A stretch of DNA of 64,000 bases from Symbiotaphrina buchneri. Its lineage: Eukaryota > Ascomycota > Symbiotaphrinales > Symbiotaphrinaceae. This document shows, piece after piece, positions 23,200-33,462 of this stretch. Under the pieces are notes generated by a model. That model worked only from the letters and a program-made list of their open reading frames with translations, was not told the DNA's origin and made no database searches. A program made the position numbers and the translations under genes. How positions within the stretch are numbered: the stretch's first letter is position 1; the number at the start of each line of letters is the position of its first letter. The stretch lies in NCBI GenBank assembly GCA_001599915.1, contig BCIG01000011.1, positions 310,001-374,000 of the forward strand. The letters run 5' to 3'.

Positions 23200-23827
23200 T
23201 GTAGTGGGAAATCAAGAAGCCAGAGGAATTTCAATGGCCCTTTTCCAAAGAAAAGCACTCCATGCTCATACGAAGTATTTCATGTGCTAAACTTTCATAC
23301 CTTACCTTATCCACCGTGCGAAAAGGAGATTGCCGAGTCGCGCCAATCCGCAACCATGGGACGCTAAAAATACGGTAAGGCGCGACACAAGCCTTAACTA
23401 GAAGCCGTCAAAGACATTACCCTATCTTCCCTGAGGGTATCTTCCCTGAGGTAGGCAAGATCTAAAGGGTCTGTCATTGATCACGAAACCAGACGCGATT
23501 ATCCTCCCCCGATATCATATAGGCATTTCGGCCATATGGAAAGCCCTGTATTTGACGATTTCCATTTCATGGTGGTAGGCGATGCCTCCGAAAAACGAGG
23601 CTCGCTATTTATTGCAATTGCTCCCGGTCGGAAAGAAGCCTAGGCGAGACGGATAGACCAGAGAATTTCGATAAATGACCTGATATGTGAGACTATCTAG
23701 AAGCAGAAGATTCCTATCTCATTTTTCTCATCATGTCATAACTCGTCTGACCATCAACTTCAAGGATGCACCAGTGGCCCCTATTCCCCAGACGGGTCGG
23801 ATCTTGCGTCACTAGTGAGAGGACCCA
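23200..23827. promoter_or_regulatory. IPI3 promoter region
   Basis: About 630 bases upstream of IPI3 and downstream of the next minus-strand gene. It includes a 15-bp direct tandem duplication of TATCTTCCCTGAGG at 23423-23451. Nothing else seen. Confidence 0.5.
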
Positions 23828-25920
23828 TCATTGCCACGCCGACGAGAGTTTTACCAACTCATGAACTGCCGTTAACAGTGTGTTGTCATGGCTTCCGCAC
23901 ATGGCGATCATCAATTTCCTGATACACTTCTCTAGTCCAGCAGAGACACCCTCTAGGCGTCTGAGAAGCTTGTCCTGGTAACGAGAAGATGCCACCCGAA
24001 CCGCATACACCAAGTCTGTAGGCGCCCATGCAGGCACTGTCATCTGCTCGAGATCAAGTGTTGGAGACAACATCGCTCTTATCAGCTCTTCCACGTGGGT
24101 AGACACCAGAATGTAAGCATAGAGGGCTGATCGGAGGAAATCCGATGTGGCAGGAAAGACTTTTCGGAGATGCTCAAGGTGACTAGGGGAATCTTCGCGC
24201 ATTTCAGCACCGCCAAGTCGTCTTTTCAAAGAACTCGTAGGGTTCTGGTGTGGGATGGGCCGTGAAAAGTTCGGAGACGAACATGTTGACGTTGGGGTGC
24301 TTCTTATATTCCGCATCGGATCGTTTGCTCCCAGATCGGGTTTCCGACCCCACTTCTGACTCTGAATCATCCGGACGGCTGGAGAGCTCGGCTGGAGCAT
24401 GGTGGACGGAAAGCCTGCGAGAGAGACCTCCAACATGGTAGCCAAAGTGGCAGCATCTTCCCTTGAGAGGAGCGGCCGTCGGCTGAAGCTTCGGGGAGAT
24501 TGGGGAGGGGATAGTTCTGAGGGCGGACTCTATTTGTTCTTTTTTTTTTTATCTTTATCTTTACAAACTGAATTGCCTGTGTCGGCTTTAATCGAGTTCG
24601 GGCTGTCCGGTGGAGTAAGAGGGGCACCGCGGGTCTGCCAGTCCTCAGGGTCCGCACTTCCCGTCGGGTCCTCAGGCTGTAGACCCACAAGAGTCCGTGG
24701 GATACTTGACGGACTAGCGGGCGGAGAAATTCGTTTGGGAATTTCTATCAGCCGTGGTCTGGCAACAGTCATCGTAGTCGCGTGCTCCTAATTTCCTCGT
24801 GTTAGAAAGGTAATCCGTCTCTCTCATAGCGGCCACTCACCAGTTTGTCCTCCTCCATTACGTCGTCCGCGGCAGAAGTGTGAGAAAGATAATCCAGAGC
24901 TGTTTCCTCTTCTGCAAATGGCGTCCGACCAGGAGTTGCAGTGCTGGCATCAGTAGAGGCGTCGTCAAGCCATGACCCGAACCTGCGTTCTTCAGATATT
25001 GAGAACTGGCCAGCCAGTTTCCGTTCTGACAATCCAGACCCGGTTCGAGACATTGAATCCCAATGCTCCACACTGTCCACTCTCTTCGCCTTTGCGCTTG
25101 CGAGTACCGACAATTCTTCACCAAGCGTAGTCAGGGCAACTTCATGAACTGGGACGCCCTCTAATGCAATTGCTTGTGCAAAGCCCTTATCTGGTCTTGG
25201 GTCAGACGTCTCATAGGGTCCCATCTCTTGTGGCTTGGTTGCGGCCCTTGGGCACGACCCGAGGCTCGCGCAGACTTGCTCATAGTCAGATAGAATACAC
25301 AATTCCTCGCATGGGGATCCTGGTGGTGAGCAAGGGCATTGCATATCCTCCTTGGATTTGTTGTCATCCGTTACTGACCCACACAGAGTCACTTCCGAGT
25401 CTCGAGTCCAATGCCGGCAAAGCTCGATGTCTTGCAGAGGTGGGGATTCAGTGACTTCGGACGCATGGGAAGAAGGAGGGCTTGAGGACGGGGTCGTCGG
25501 CTTCGGCTGTAGCGGATGCAATGAATCTTTTCGCACCGGAAAACGTCGCGCTGGGGTGAGCCTTGAGGCTCTCGCCATGGCCGGCGGCTCAGAAAGTAGC
25601 AAATGGAATGGTTGCTTCATCCTTTTCACCGATCGGGACCGGAAAGGTGACGATGGTGGCGAGTCGGGGGCAGAACAACCGTCTATATCCCCGCGGGAAG
25701 CCATCTTGGAGCTGTGAGGTTCTGGCGATGATGGAGAAGACCGGCTGCGGCCCAATCTTGACCTGCTGAAGTTGACATATCCAGACCCGGGCCGCTCTCG
25801 AAACAGCAGCCTCGGCTGCATATACGGATGATCGAAAGGATACTGAAAGGGGTTATGAGCTGGGATAGGGTAGGCATCATCCACGCCGGTTGGCAGTGGA
25901 AGAGAATAGGTCGAACGCAT
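23828..25920 (-). CDS. Unrecognised Ser/Pro-rich protein with a helical C-terminal domain
   Basis: I do not recognise the family. The model has three exons, 25920-24841, 24787-24569 and 24529-23828, giving 666 residues. The first 400 residues are low-complexity, rich in Ser, Pro and charged residues, with short conserved-looking blocks (PHNPFQYPF-like, LLFRERPGSGYVNFS). The C-terminal 110 residues look folded and helical (HLRKVFPATSDFLRSALYAY, then KLLRRLEGVSAGLEKCIRKL). Weak points: the second intron would be only 39 nt and is needed to skip an in-frame TAG next to an 11-base T run (24540-24550). The region 24200-24430 is also open in another frame that reads more protein-like, so an extra intron pair is possible. 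An upstream in-frame ATG at 25938 or 25992 could be the start. Confidence 0.6.
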
Positions 25921-27040
25921 ATCGTGACAGTACATCATGAGAACAATGGCCGAGGGAAAGAGTGAACGGCACAAAAAATGCAGCTGAATCAATCAGAAAA
26001 AAGTTTGATTATTGTTACAGAGGAAAGAAAAGTGACAGCAGAAGAAGCGGGAGCATCTTCGACTTATACGAAGCAGATGGTGCACCTCGACAGAGCACCT
26101 TGCTTTGCACCAGAGCAGTTGGTCTTTGGCCGAGCTCTACCCCTCGCTGAGGGCAATATTAATAAAGGCCGGCGAAAGCTAGACCTAACGCTCATGGCCC
26201 ACCGAGGCCGGAAAGAGGCCCGACGACGACAGCGTTAACGCAGGGTCGACGGCGCCCTCACGTCAGTAGGACAAAAAGAGACAGATCTAGAGGAAAGAGA
26301 GGGTGAGCGACGCAAGGAAAGGGATGGCCCTTAGTTGAAAAGGGTTAGCTCGGTCAGCTTAGTTTCAGCTTGATTGGCGACTCTGATAGGTCTACCCAAA
26401 CGATCGACGGAGCCCCTCACCTCGTAAGTGCAGCCACAGCTCCAGTTGGCTCCTTTCCCCCTTCAACAATAATAAGGCAAGGTACGGTACCTTAATCAAG
26501 TTCATTCGAAATAGGTAAAATCGGTAATAATGGCACGCCCCGATTTTTGGTTACCACACGCCCTCTCATCTATTTGCATCGTATCAAATCTATCCGTATA
26601 TCTCATCTATCTGCATCGTATCGTATCTATCTGTCCGTGTATCAGCATCGGAGCCTATCCGTATCGCATCTCATCCATCTGGTTAATCTTCATGATGGAT
26701 GGAGCGATCAACCAATACCTGATCCAGGATAACATATGTCAGATCTATCCGTATATCTATCCGTATATCAACATCGTATCTTATCATATCGTATCTAACT
26801 GGTTTATCTTCGTGATGGTTGGCCCGATTAATCGATCAATCGGTCAAGGGCGCCATCTTATACCTGTTCACATATCTATCCGCATCTCAAAGTGGGATTA
26901 GCCGCCCTTCTTTTCCGTATGCTACATCGTAATGGTATGGACCAAGATTGTCGAACGACACCAACAACAAGCGCCGTCCCAATGCATAAACCGTACCCAG
27001 ACCCAAATTGCACCAAAGCATAACCCGCGAGACCATGCCG
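25921..27040. other. Intergenic region with TATC-rich degenerate repeats
   Basis: 1.1 kb upstream of the Ser/Pro-rich gene and downstream of the Mgr3-like gene. It contains the repeat tract at 26560-26890. No gene supported: open frames over the repeats (26530-26901) are translations of the repeat. Confidence 0.55.
26560..26890. repeat. Degenerate TATC/ATCTATCCGTAT minisatellite tract
   Basis: About 330 bases built from imperfect copies of units such as ATCTATCCGTAT, CATCGTATC and ATCTGGTT. Two larger blocks share the order 'ATCTGGTTAATCTTCATGATGG' / 'AACTGGTTTATCTTCGTGATGG' split by smaller units, so the tract has at least two levels of repetition. It is lower in GC than flanking DNA. Confidence 0.8.
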
Positions 27041-28756
27041 CTACATGTCAAATATCATCGTGCCCGTCTTGCTGTACCTCTTTGCCTTATCCTCAAACAG
27101 CAGTTGCGTGATCCGCTGGGCTCGCTCTTCAACGACGGCCTTTTCTTGCTCCCACTTTTCCAGGTCGTCATCATGAGCAGCCCCGACCCAGGTGCGCCAC
27201 CCGCTGGCCTTCCCCGTCTTCTTCTCTTGCACATCCCTCAGAATCTTGTCCACCATCTTCCGCCAGTTGGAGATTGCCACCTCCAGGCATTCCCGGCAAC
27301 GTTCCTTGCCATGGCTCTCGACTCTGGAGTCATGAAATGTTTCCTCCGCGAGACTGACGGCTTGGCTAGTCCAACCTAGGCCTTCATTCTGTGAGCCAGA
27401 CGCAAAGAGGACTTCGCCAATATACGACATCAAGCCGGCTTCTTCGCACAATTGCCCAGTTGTACGCACGGGAGGGTCATTACCCGACGGAGGTGGGGGC
27501 GGAAATTGGGGAGGCTTTAGGTAGGACATGACTGCAGTGACCGAAGCCAGCATATCTTCCTCGCTGTCATTCAGCCTCGGCTTCGGATCAGAAGACACAA
27601 ACGGAAGAGAGCGGCGAGCTCTCAGCGCAGAAAGGAAGATTGGAAGGGCAGCGGAGAGGTTCGAAGTATTTGCATGGTGTATGGCAAGTGATGTCGCTGC
27701 GAGCAACGAATTTTCCGAGACCGTTGGGGCATTTGGGCGAATAACCCCAGTCTCACGGTCGATTATGGATGACGGGTCAGGGAATGCAGAAGAAGCGATA
27801 TCCAGACCCCATCTGTACATATCCTCAGCCGCGTTTGGCAGCTTCTTGTAGTCAAGCCAGTCGGCATAGGCGAGGGCAGCACTGAGTCTCTCCTTGGTGC
27901 CAAACCCCTTGGTGGTCAATATCTTGATATAGTAGGTCTCCGGGGGTTGTGTGGCCGGTGAGCAGTCCTCCTCCAGGGGCGCCCTCGGCGCGCCAAAAGG
28001 AACGGGCTTAGGTTGAGGATTGGAAGGTCCGATGACGACGTCAGACGGGAAACACATCTTGCGTGTGTTATCCACTACCCAACCGTCTAGCCGTTCTGCA
28101 CTTCGAGCAGCTCCCATGAGAGCTTCAAAGTAGCCTGTACGCCAAGCATAGCTCTTGCCTTCAATGTCGAAGCCCGCTTTGCCCACATTTGCTACATATA
28201 GTCCTCCATCTTCTTGGTCAAGTAAACCTTGGCCGTCGATGTTTGGATCTTCTAGCCGCTCTACCAACCATCTGTATGCACTGCTCGTCTTTACCCAGTC
28301 GGTGATGCCGGTGCTATCATCGTCCTCTTCTGCCTCAGTAGACTTCGCATCGAGATAGGCTTTTCGAGTAAGGAACGACCACTCAGGCGGAGTTGGGTAT
28401 TTGCGCTGCAAACGTTCCACGGCAATCCCGAAACCCATCACTGAGATCAGGAAAATGGCCATCCAGCCAAAGGCTGTATATTTGCCAGCCAACCAGAATT
28501 GTTCTCTCAAGTAGCGCTTGTTCTCGGTAGTCAACAACCGCGAAAGTTGCCATTGTGGACCTCGAATATGGTGGACGCGGGATGAAGGGGATAGAAATGG
28601 AAGTTGCGGACGGGGGTTCGGCGGGCAAACAAGCAATAGCTGCGTATTTTGAGTGAAAGCTCGCAGCCTTGGAGGCGCCCACGTCTGATTGGGAGGACGT
28701 GGCGGGCGGAGCAGCAGCAGCAGCCGCTGTCGGCGCTGGACTCTGGCCGGATACAT
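27041..28756 (-). CDS. Mitochondrial inner-membrane TPR-type protein, Mgr3-like
   Basis: Intronless, 571 residues. The first 35 residues are Arg/Leu/Pro-rich without acidic residues (MYPARVQRRQRLLLLLRPPR), a typical mitochondrial targeting sequence. A single hydrophobic segment follows (FGWMAIFLISVMGFGIAV), just after YLREQFWLAGKYT, then ERLQRKYPTPPEWSFLTR. The rest has helical pairs consistent with TPRs (LSAALAYADWLDYKKLPNAAEDMYRWGLDIA). This order resembles yeast Mgr3/Mfm-type adaptors of the inner-membrane i-AAA protease. The assignment rests on architecture and remembered motifs, not on an alignment. Divergent from the VMA22-SerB gene, 212 bases between starts. Confidence 0.7.
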   Translation of the reverse strand: MYPARVQRRQRLLLLLRPPRPPNQTWAPPRLRAFTQNTQLLLVCPPNPRPQLPFLSPSSRVHHIRGPQWQLSRLLTTENKRYLREQFWLAGKYTAFGWMAIFLISVMGFGIAVERLQRKYPTPPEWSFLTRKAYLDAKSTEAEEDDDSTGITDWVKTSSAYRWLVERLEDPNIDGQGLLDQEDGGLYVANVGKAGFDIEGKSYAWRTGYFEALMGAARSAERLDGWVVDNTRKMCFPSDVVIGPSNPQPKPVPFGAPRAPLEEDCSPATQPPETYYIKILTTKGFGTKERLSAALAYADWLDYKKLPNAAEDMYRWGLDIASSAFPDPSSIIDRETGVIRPNAPTVSENSLLAATSLAIHHANTSNLSAALPIFLSALRARRSLPFVSSDPKPRLNDSEEDMLASVTAVMSYLKPPQFPPPPPSGNDPPVRTTGQLCEEAGLMSYIGEVLFASGSQNEGLGWTSQAVSLAEETFHDSRVESHGKERCRECLEVAISNWRKMVDKILRDVQEKKTGKASGWRTWVGAAHDDDLEKWEQEKAVVEERAQRITQLLFEDKAKRYSKTGTMIFDM

Positions 28757-28968
28757 CGACGCGGTCTTCAGGACCTGTCAATACTGGAACACCGGCGGGA
28801 AGTGCGTGCGGAGGGCGGAGTGGGAGCGGTGAAGCGGAGATGATCTGGCGGCCTCCCGTTCAAGGCGGTGAAACACAAACACGGCGGAACCGGCAGAATA
28901 ATTGTTCTCGACTTCTCGACAAAATCCAAGCTCCAACCCACCGCGACTCGACCGAACTCGAGGAAATA

Positions 28969-30467
28969 ATGACCAGTTCGGCGATCGTGGTCCCCATTGA
29001 ACGGAAAGACGACCCTTCCCGTAGTGGCCAGCTTGGCGCGGAGCTCGATAGACTTCTCGAGGATTATCTTCGGCTTCTGGACCTGTATCAATCGTTGAGG
29101 GAGGAATTATCAATTCAACTGTCCAACGTACGAGTTCGATGCCCTTTCGGCCATAAAGCGTCAAGCTCGCAACTGTTATTGATATGACTCAACTTATAGG
29201 GCTTCTTCTCCCTCGCCGAAGCGAATTTCAAGGCCCCAACCAGCATCCGATACGGAAGAGATTATTATGATGAGCGCATGCGAGCAATACGCACCGTGTA
29301 AGGCGGCATAAGGCAGTGCTGGGTCAATCAATGCACCATTGCTCATATCTAATCAGGTCCATAAACTCCAATTCTGCCGAGTCATTCTCACCTATCATTG
29401 AGTCTACTCTTCCTGCACCAAAAGAGAGTCCAGCACAAGAGAAGAGCTCTCCCGCTATTGAGAAGGCTGCCGCAGCGGGTAAGGTTTCGAAAGAGGCGGA
29501 CGATACCAAAAAGGCCCCCCAAGCCCAATCATCGACTATAGATCCACTTCGTTGGTTCGGCATTTTGGTACCCTCTGCTCTTCGTTCGGCTCAAAATTCC
29601 TTCGCCTCGGCTGTGCTCAACATCCCAAACCTCCTCAACGTTTCAACTGAGATGGAAAGGATGGAATCTGCTGTGCAAGAAGCCCGGTCCAAGCTTTCGC
29701 AGCCATCAGGGTCATCTGCTGGTGAGATCGAACCGTGCAATATCCCAAACTGGACGAAATCCGCCATACTCTCCTCGCCGCGGCGGCTCGCCGTTTTCGA
29801 CATGGACAGCACCTTGATCAAGCAAGAGGTGATCGACGAGGTGGCACGGACCCTGCATCTTGAAAAAGAAGTGTCCGAGATCACTCACCGTGCAATGAAT
29901 GGAGAGCTTGATTTTACCGCCTCTTTGCGGGCCCGCTGTGCCCTACTCAAAGGCTGTCCGGCTTCGGTATGGGATGAATTACGAGAAAACGTCATTACGA
30001 TAACGCCCGGAGCAAGAGAGCTGATCAGGGTACTAAAATTCTTGGGATTCAAGACAGCGGTGTTGAGCGGAGGCTTCACGCCATTGGCAGGCTGGCTTGC
30101 TGGCGAGCTTGGTCTTGACCATTTCCACGCAAATCACCTCGTCGTAGATGAAGCGACGGGCACTCTCACAGGCGAGTTGACGGGAGACATCGTTAACGCA
30201 GAGCGCAAGGCATTCCTGTTAGAGGACATAGCTCGAAAGGAAGGGATTGCGTTGGAAAACACCATGGCAGTGGGAGATGGGGCGAACGATCTATTGATGA
30301 TGGAGAAGGCTGGTCTTGGTGTGGCATGGAATGCAAAGCCTATAGTACAGAAAAAGGCGCCTGCAAAGCTAAATTCGGATAATCTGTTGGACTTGCTCTG
30401 TATCCTAGGATGGAAGACTCCTCGGGAACGGGAAGAACTTGTTCAACGAGCGGCCGGGAAGGTCTAG
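28969..30467 (+). CDS. Fusion: Vma22/CCDC115-like V-ATPase assembly domain + phosphoserine phosphatase
   Basis: Three exons, 28969-29127, 29200-29297, 29357-30467, give one 455-residue product. Residues 1 to about 185 have the order seen in Vma22/CCDC115 proteins: LDRLLEDYLRLLDLYQSLRE, GFFSLAEANFKAP with RYGRDYYDERMRA, a Lys/Ala/Ser-rich linker, then DPLRWFGILVPSALRSAQ. From about residue 225 to 435 it is a complete SerB-type HAD phosphatase: FDMDSTL (Asp234, Asp236), LSGGF, GDGANDLLMM and GVAWNAKPIVQKKAP. The phosphatase makes L-serine from phosphoserine; Vma22 helps assemble the V-ATPase Vo sector at the ER. The frame is open across the junction with no stop and no promoter room. The ACT-like N-terminal domain that precedes the phosphatase in yeast Ser2 is absent. 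Confidence 0.82.
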
Positions 30468-30759
30468 GCTAGTGAGCGACAAATGGAACTTGGTATCGAT
30501 AGTACTATCGGCGGCTGAGGTTGCTTTCACCTGAGAACAAGCTTCGGCAATGCCAGCAATAGTGTAGAAATCTTCTTTAGTTTTACTTGACGGAACATCC
30601 GCAGTCGCCGGGTATCTAGCAAGGCTCGAAATGCTATTACATGAAACTGAAATGCCTCGACCGAAGAGGACCGTCATCTATATTGGGAGCAAAGAGCTGC
30701 CCGGAATGGCGCTACCGCTTCCGCAGAAAGGAAAAGCGCATTTTCGGAGCTCTGCTAGG

Positions 30760-33462
30760 TCAACCTTTTCCGCCGACGGTAGTGTTGCCAATATCCAGTG
30801 CAAAAGTCTCGAAATCGAGGCTGATACCATCTCCCACTGTAACATTCGCCGGATGAGAAGCTGCCATTAAGTACGTTTGTAGACTCTGCTGAGCTACTAT
30901 CGCTGGTTGGAGACCCCTTTCCTGGAATATATACAGGATGCTCAATCGCGCAAAGTCAAGAGCCGTTTCGGTTGCCGCAGTATTATTATTCGGCGCATTT
31001 GAAGACGTCGGGATGGGAGAGGATGAGCTGAGAGTGGGCTCAAAAATTATACCGTTGCTTGTCACAGGCGTGGGCATTGATGTTGCTGAAACGGTAATGC
31101 CAACGGTTGTAGTCGGCGATGGAGTCGTCGAATCACGGGCGACTACCAGACGTCGACTTGGTGAGAGTTTCGCTCGAGAGGAAGCTGCACCAGCCACAAC
31201 ATCCTCAGGAATATGTAAGCTCGCTCGGGTAGCCCTCCGAGAAATTGAACTCCCCTTGTCGAAATAAATCAATGCGTTCTCGGACGTGCAAGAGAGATTT
31301 TGAGCGTTGAAGAGTGCAAGCAGATGCGGGGCGTCCAAGGGAATACTGAAATTGTTTCCCGCGGCCTGGAGAATCTGCGGCAGACTATTCCCGACCGTGG
31401 CGTTGTGGTATGTCTGCGAACTGTCACTGAGGTCGGCTGTCGTGCAGTCGGACACGGTTGGAACAGTGCAGCGATCCCCCGTATATCCATTTGAGCAGAC
31501 GCAGCCGCAGAAGTTTGTTGAATAAAAATTATTTCCCCCATTGGCACAAGATACTTCGTTGATGCAAGCTTGAACCGAGTCTGGGGTCCCGAAGGCGCTC
31601 TTATGATCCCGCCGAGGAATAATGACCAGAAAGACAACAGGCAGGACGATAGCAGCAATCGTAAGGAGGAGAAGACCCCCGGAGATCAAGAGACAAAGCC
31701 AAAGAGGCACACCACAACATCGTCGACCGGATGCTCGCCCAAAGCCTCGTGCGCCGCTACCACGGTCCCAGCCCGAACCGGCGACTTCGGGCCAGTTCGT
31801 GTTTGGAGACCCCAAAGCTGGCGGTGGAAATGCGGCCAGTATATCAGAGATGTCTCCCGAGCGTTTTCCTGCCTCTTAAGTCAAACTTCAGGCTTGAGAG
31901 GATGATAGAAAGCTGAAGGGATAATACGTACGAGAAAAGTCCTTTTCGAATTCGGCATCCTGGCCAGTAGGGGAGTATTCTGCCATGGATTTCCGGGCAG
32001 CTCGCCGGTCCAAAACAGCAGCTAAGCGTGTAGCCCGTCTAATGAGCTCGGGCAAACTTGTGACACTCGCTCTAGAGACGTGTTTATGCGCGTTGGTTGC
32101 TTTGCTAACATCGATCACGAGCCTTGGTGCTCGGCCAGTGCTCGGAGCCTTTTCATGGAAAGTCCCTTTCCTTGCTGGTGATGGCCGGAGGGAATGGGCA
32201 GCGTCAACAATGCCGGCTTTTTCAAGGCCTACGACGATCTCACCAATTCTCGTATTTCGCTGTGGAGCTTGCTCAGAAGGGTCGTTACCAAGAGGAGTAT
32301 CTTTGACAGTCGCCGACTGCTGTGGATGCGGTATACCGGGAAGAGGTTCCTGCACATTGTCGACGGCTCGAAGTTGCCTTTCAACAGTTGGCCAGAGAGT
32401 TTGACGTTCGAGTTTTGCTGTGGATAGCCTGGCATTCGCCGCGGCAATACTCGCTCGTGCCAGTTTACTGACAAGATTGCCTGCCCTTTCTGCGGCTGGC
32501 AATGCTTCGTTAGAGGCTTGCGGGCCAGAGATGGCTTGATGTGCTCCAAGATCTTGTAATTTCTCCGTACTCTTGATGGTCGTTAAGGATGGCTTGTGTT
32601 TCCTCCCTAAACTGGCCTGTCTAACCAGGCCTGCATCTTCTCCTTCAAGACCACGTTCACCAGTAGAGGCAGCGTCCCGCGGTCCATTTTGGACCGCAGG
32701 GCGGTTGACAGGCTGTGCGGTGGCTACTGACTTGCCCGGGTTCGGCCATGCGGAAGGAGTCGCGTGGCTAGAAGCAAACGACGTCGTGGGGATTTCCGGC
32801 ACCAGAAATTCTGGCATCTCCTCGGGGATAGTGGTGAAATGCGTGGCTTGAGAGTAGACGGAGGAGGCACCTCTTCTAGAAGGAGGCGGCCCGGTGTTTG
32901 AGAGTCGCCTGGGGGGAATATTGATGAACATTCCTTTACTGGATGACGATGACGACGTCCGGGAGGCGGAGCGTGAGAGACTGGACTGCGCTGCGCCTTT
33001 CGACATCTGGAAATCGTCCTCCCAGTTCCGAAGACCCTCGCGCCCCTTGGGAGACTCAGGCTGCATGGAAGCTGCGATAACATTGGTGATTTCAGACGAG
33101 CTCCGTCGCATATCGATCTCATCCAGGATGAACGGGACATCAATATCAGGTGGGCTCTCCGTAGGCTCGGCTACGGCAGCCTTTCCGGCACTGCTCGATC
33201 TCTTGTGCTTTGGAGACTTGGCTGAGCCTGGTCGCGGGGCCGGAGAGGTGGGGGATGAGGTGGTCGCATGGTAACTCTGCCTCGGCGAAGAGGGGTTCGA
33301 ATACCAAGGGGATGTTGGCGGACTCGTGAATTGAGAGCTGAGGCGGGATTCGATGAGCTCTTTCGCCCTTCGCACACTGCCTACTGTTTGCTTCCTGGAC
33401 CCATCTTGTCTCGCGTCCCTAATGCCGGACGGACCCGGAGATCCGGCTGGGTCCGATTGCAT
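30760..33462 (-). CDS. Single-pass membrane protein with long disordered N-terminus and EGF-like domain
   Basis: Two exons, 33462-31932 and 31868-30760, give 879 residues. Residues 1 to about 560 are Ser/Pro/Arg-rich and largely disordered (GSVRRAKELIESRLSS near the start, a basic helical patch VTSLPELIRRATRLAAVLDRR near 480). A strong membrane segment follows (CLLISGGLLLLTIAAIVLPV), then an EGF-like module with the spacing C-x4-C ... CGCVCSNGYTGDRC, and about 250 residues of Ser/Thr-rich extracellular region with N-glycosylation sequons. No N-terminal signal is visible, so the hydrophobic segment probably acts as signal-anchor with the EGF side outside. Such proteins are common and uncharacterised in Pezizomycotina; I do not know a function. 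Confidence 0.8.

Noticed and set aside
26530-26901. 123-codon frame with Ile/Tyr/Ser-rich translation
   Set aside because: It is the translation of the TATC-type repeat tract.
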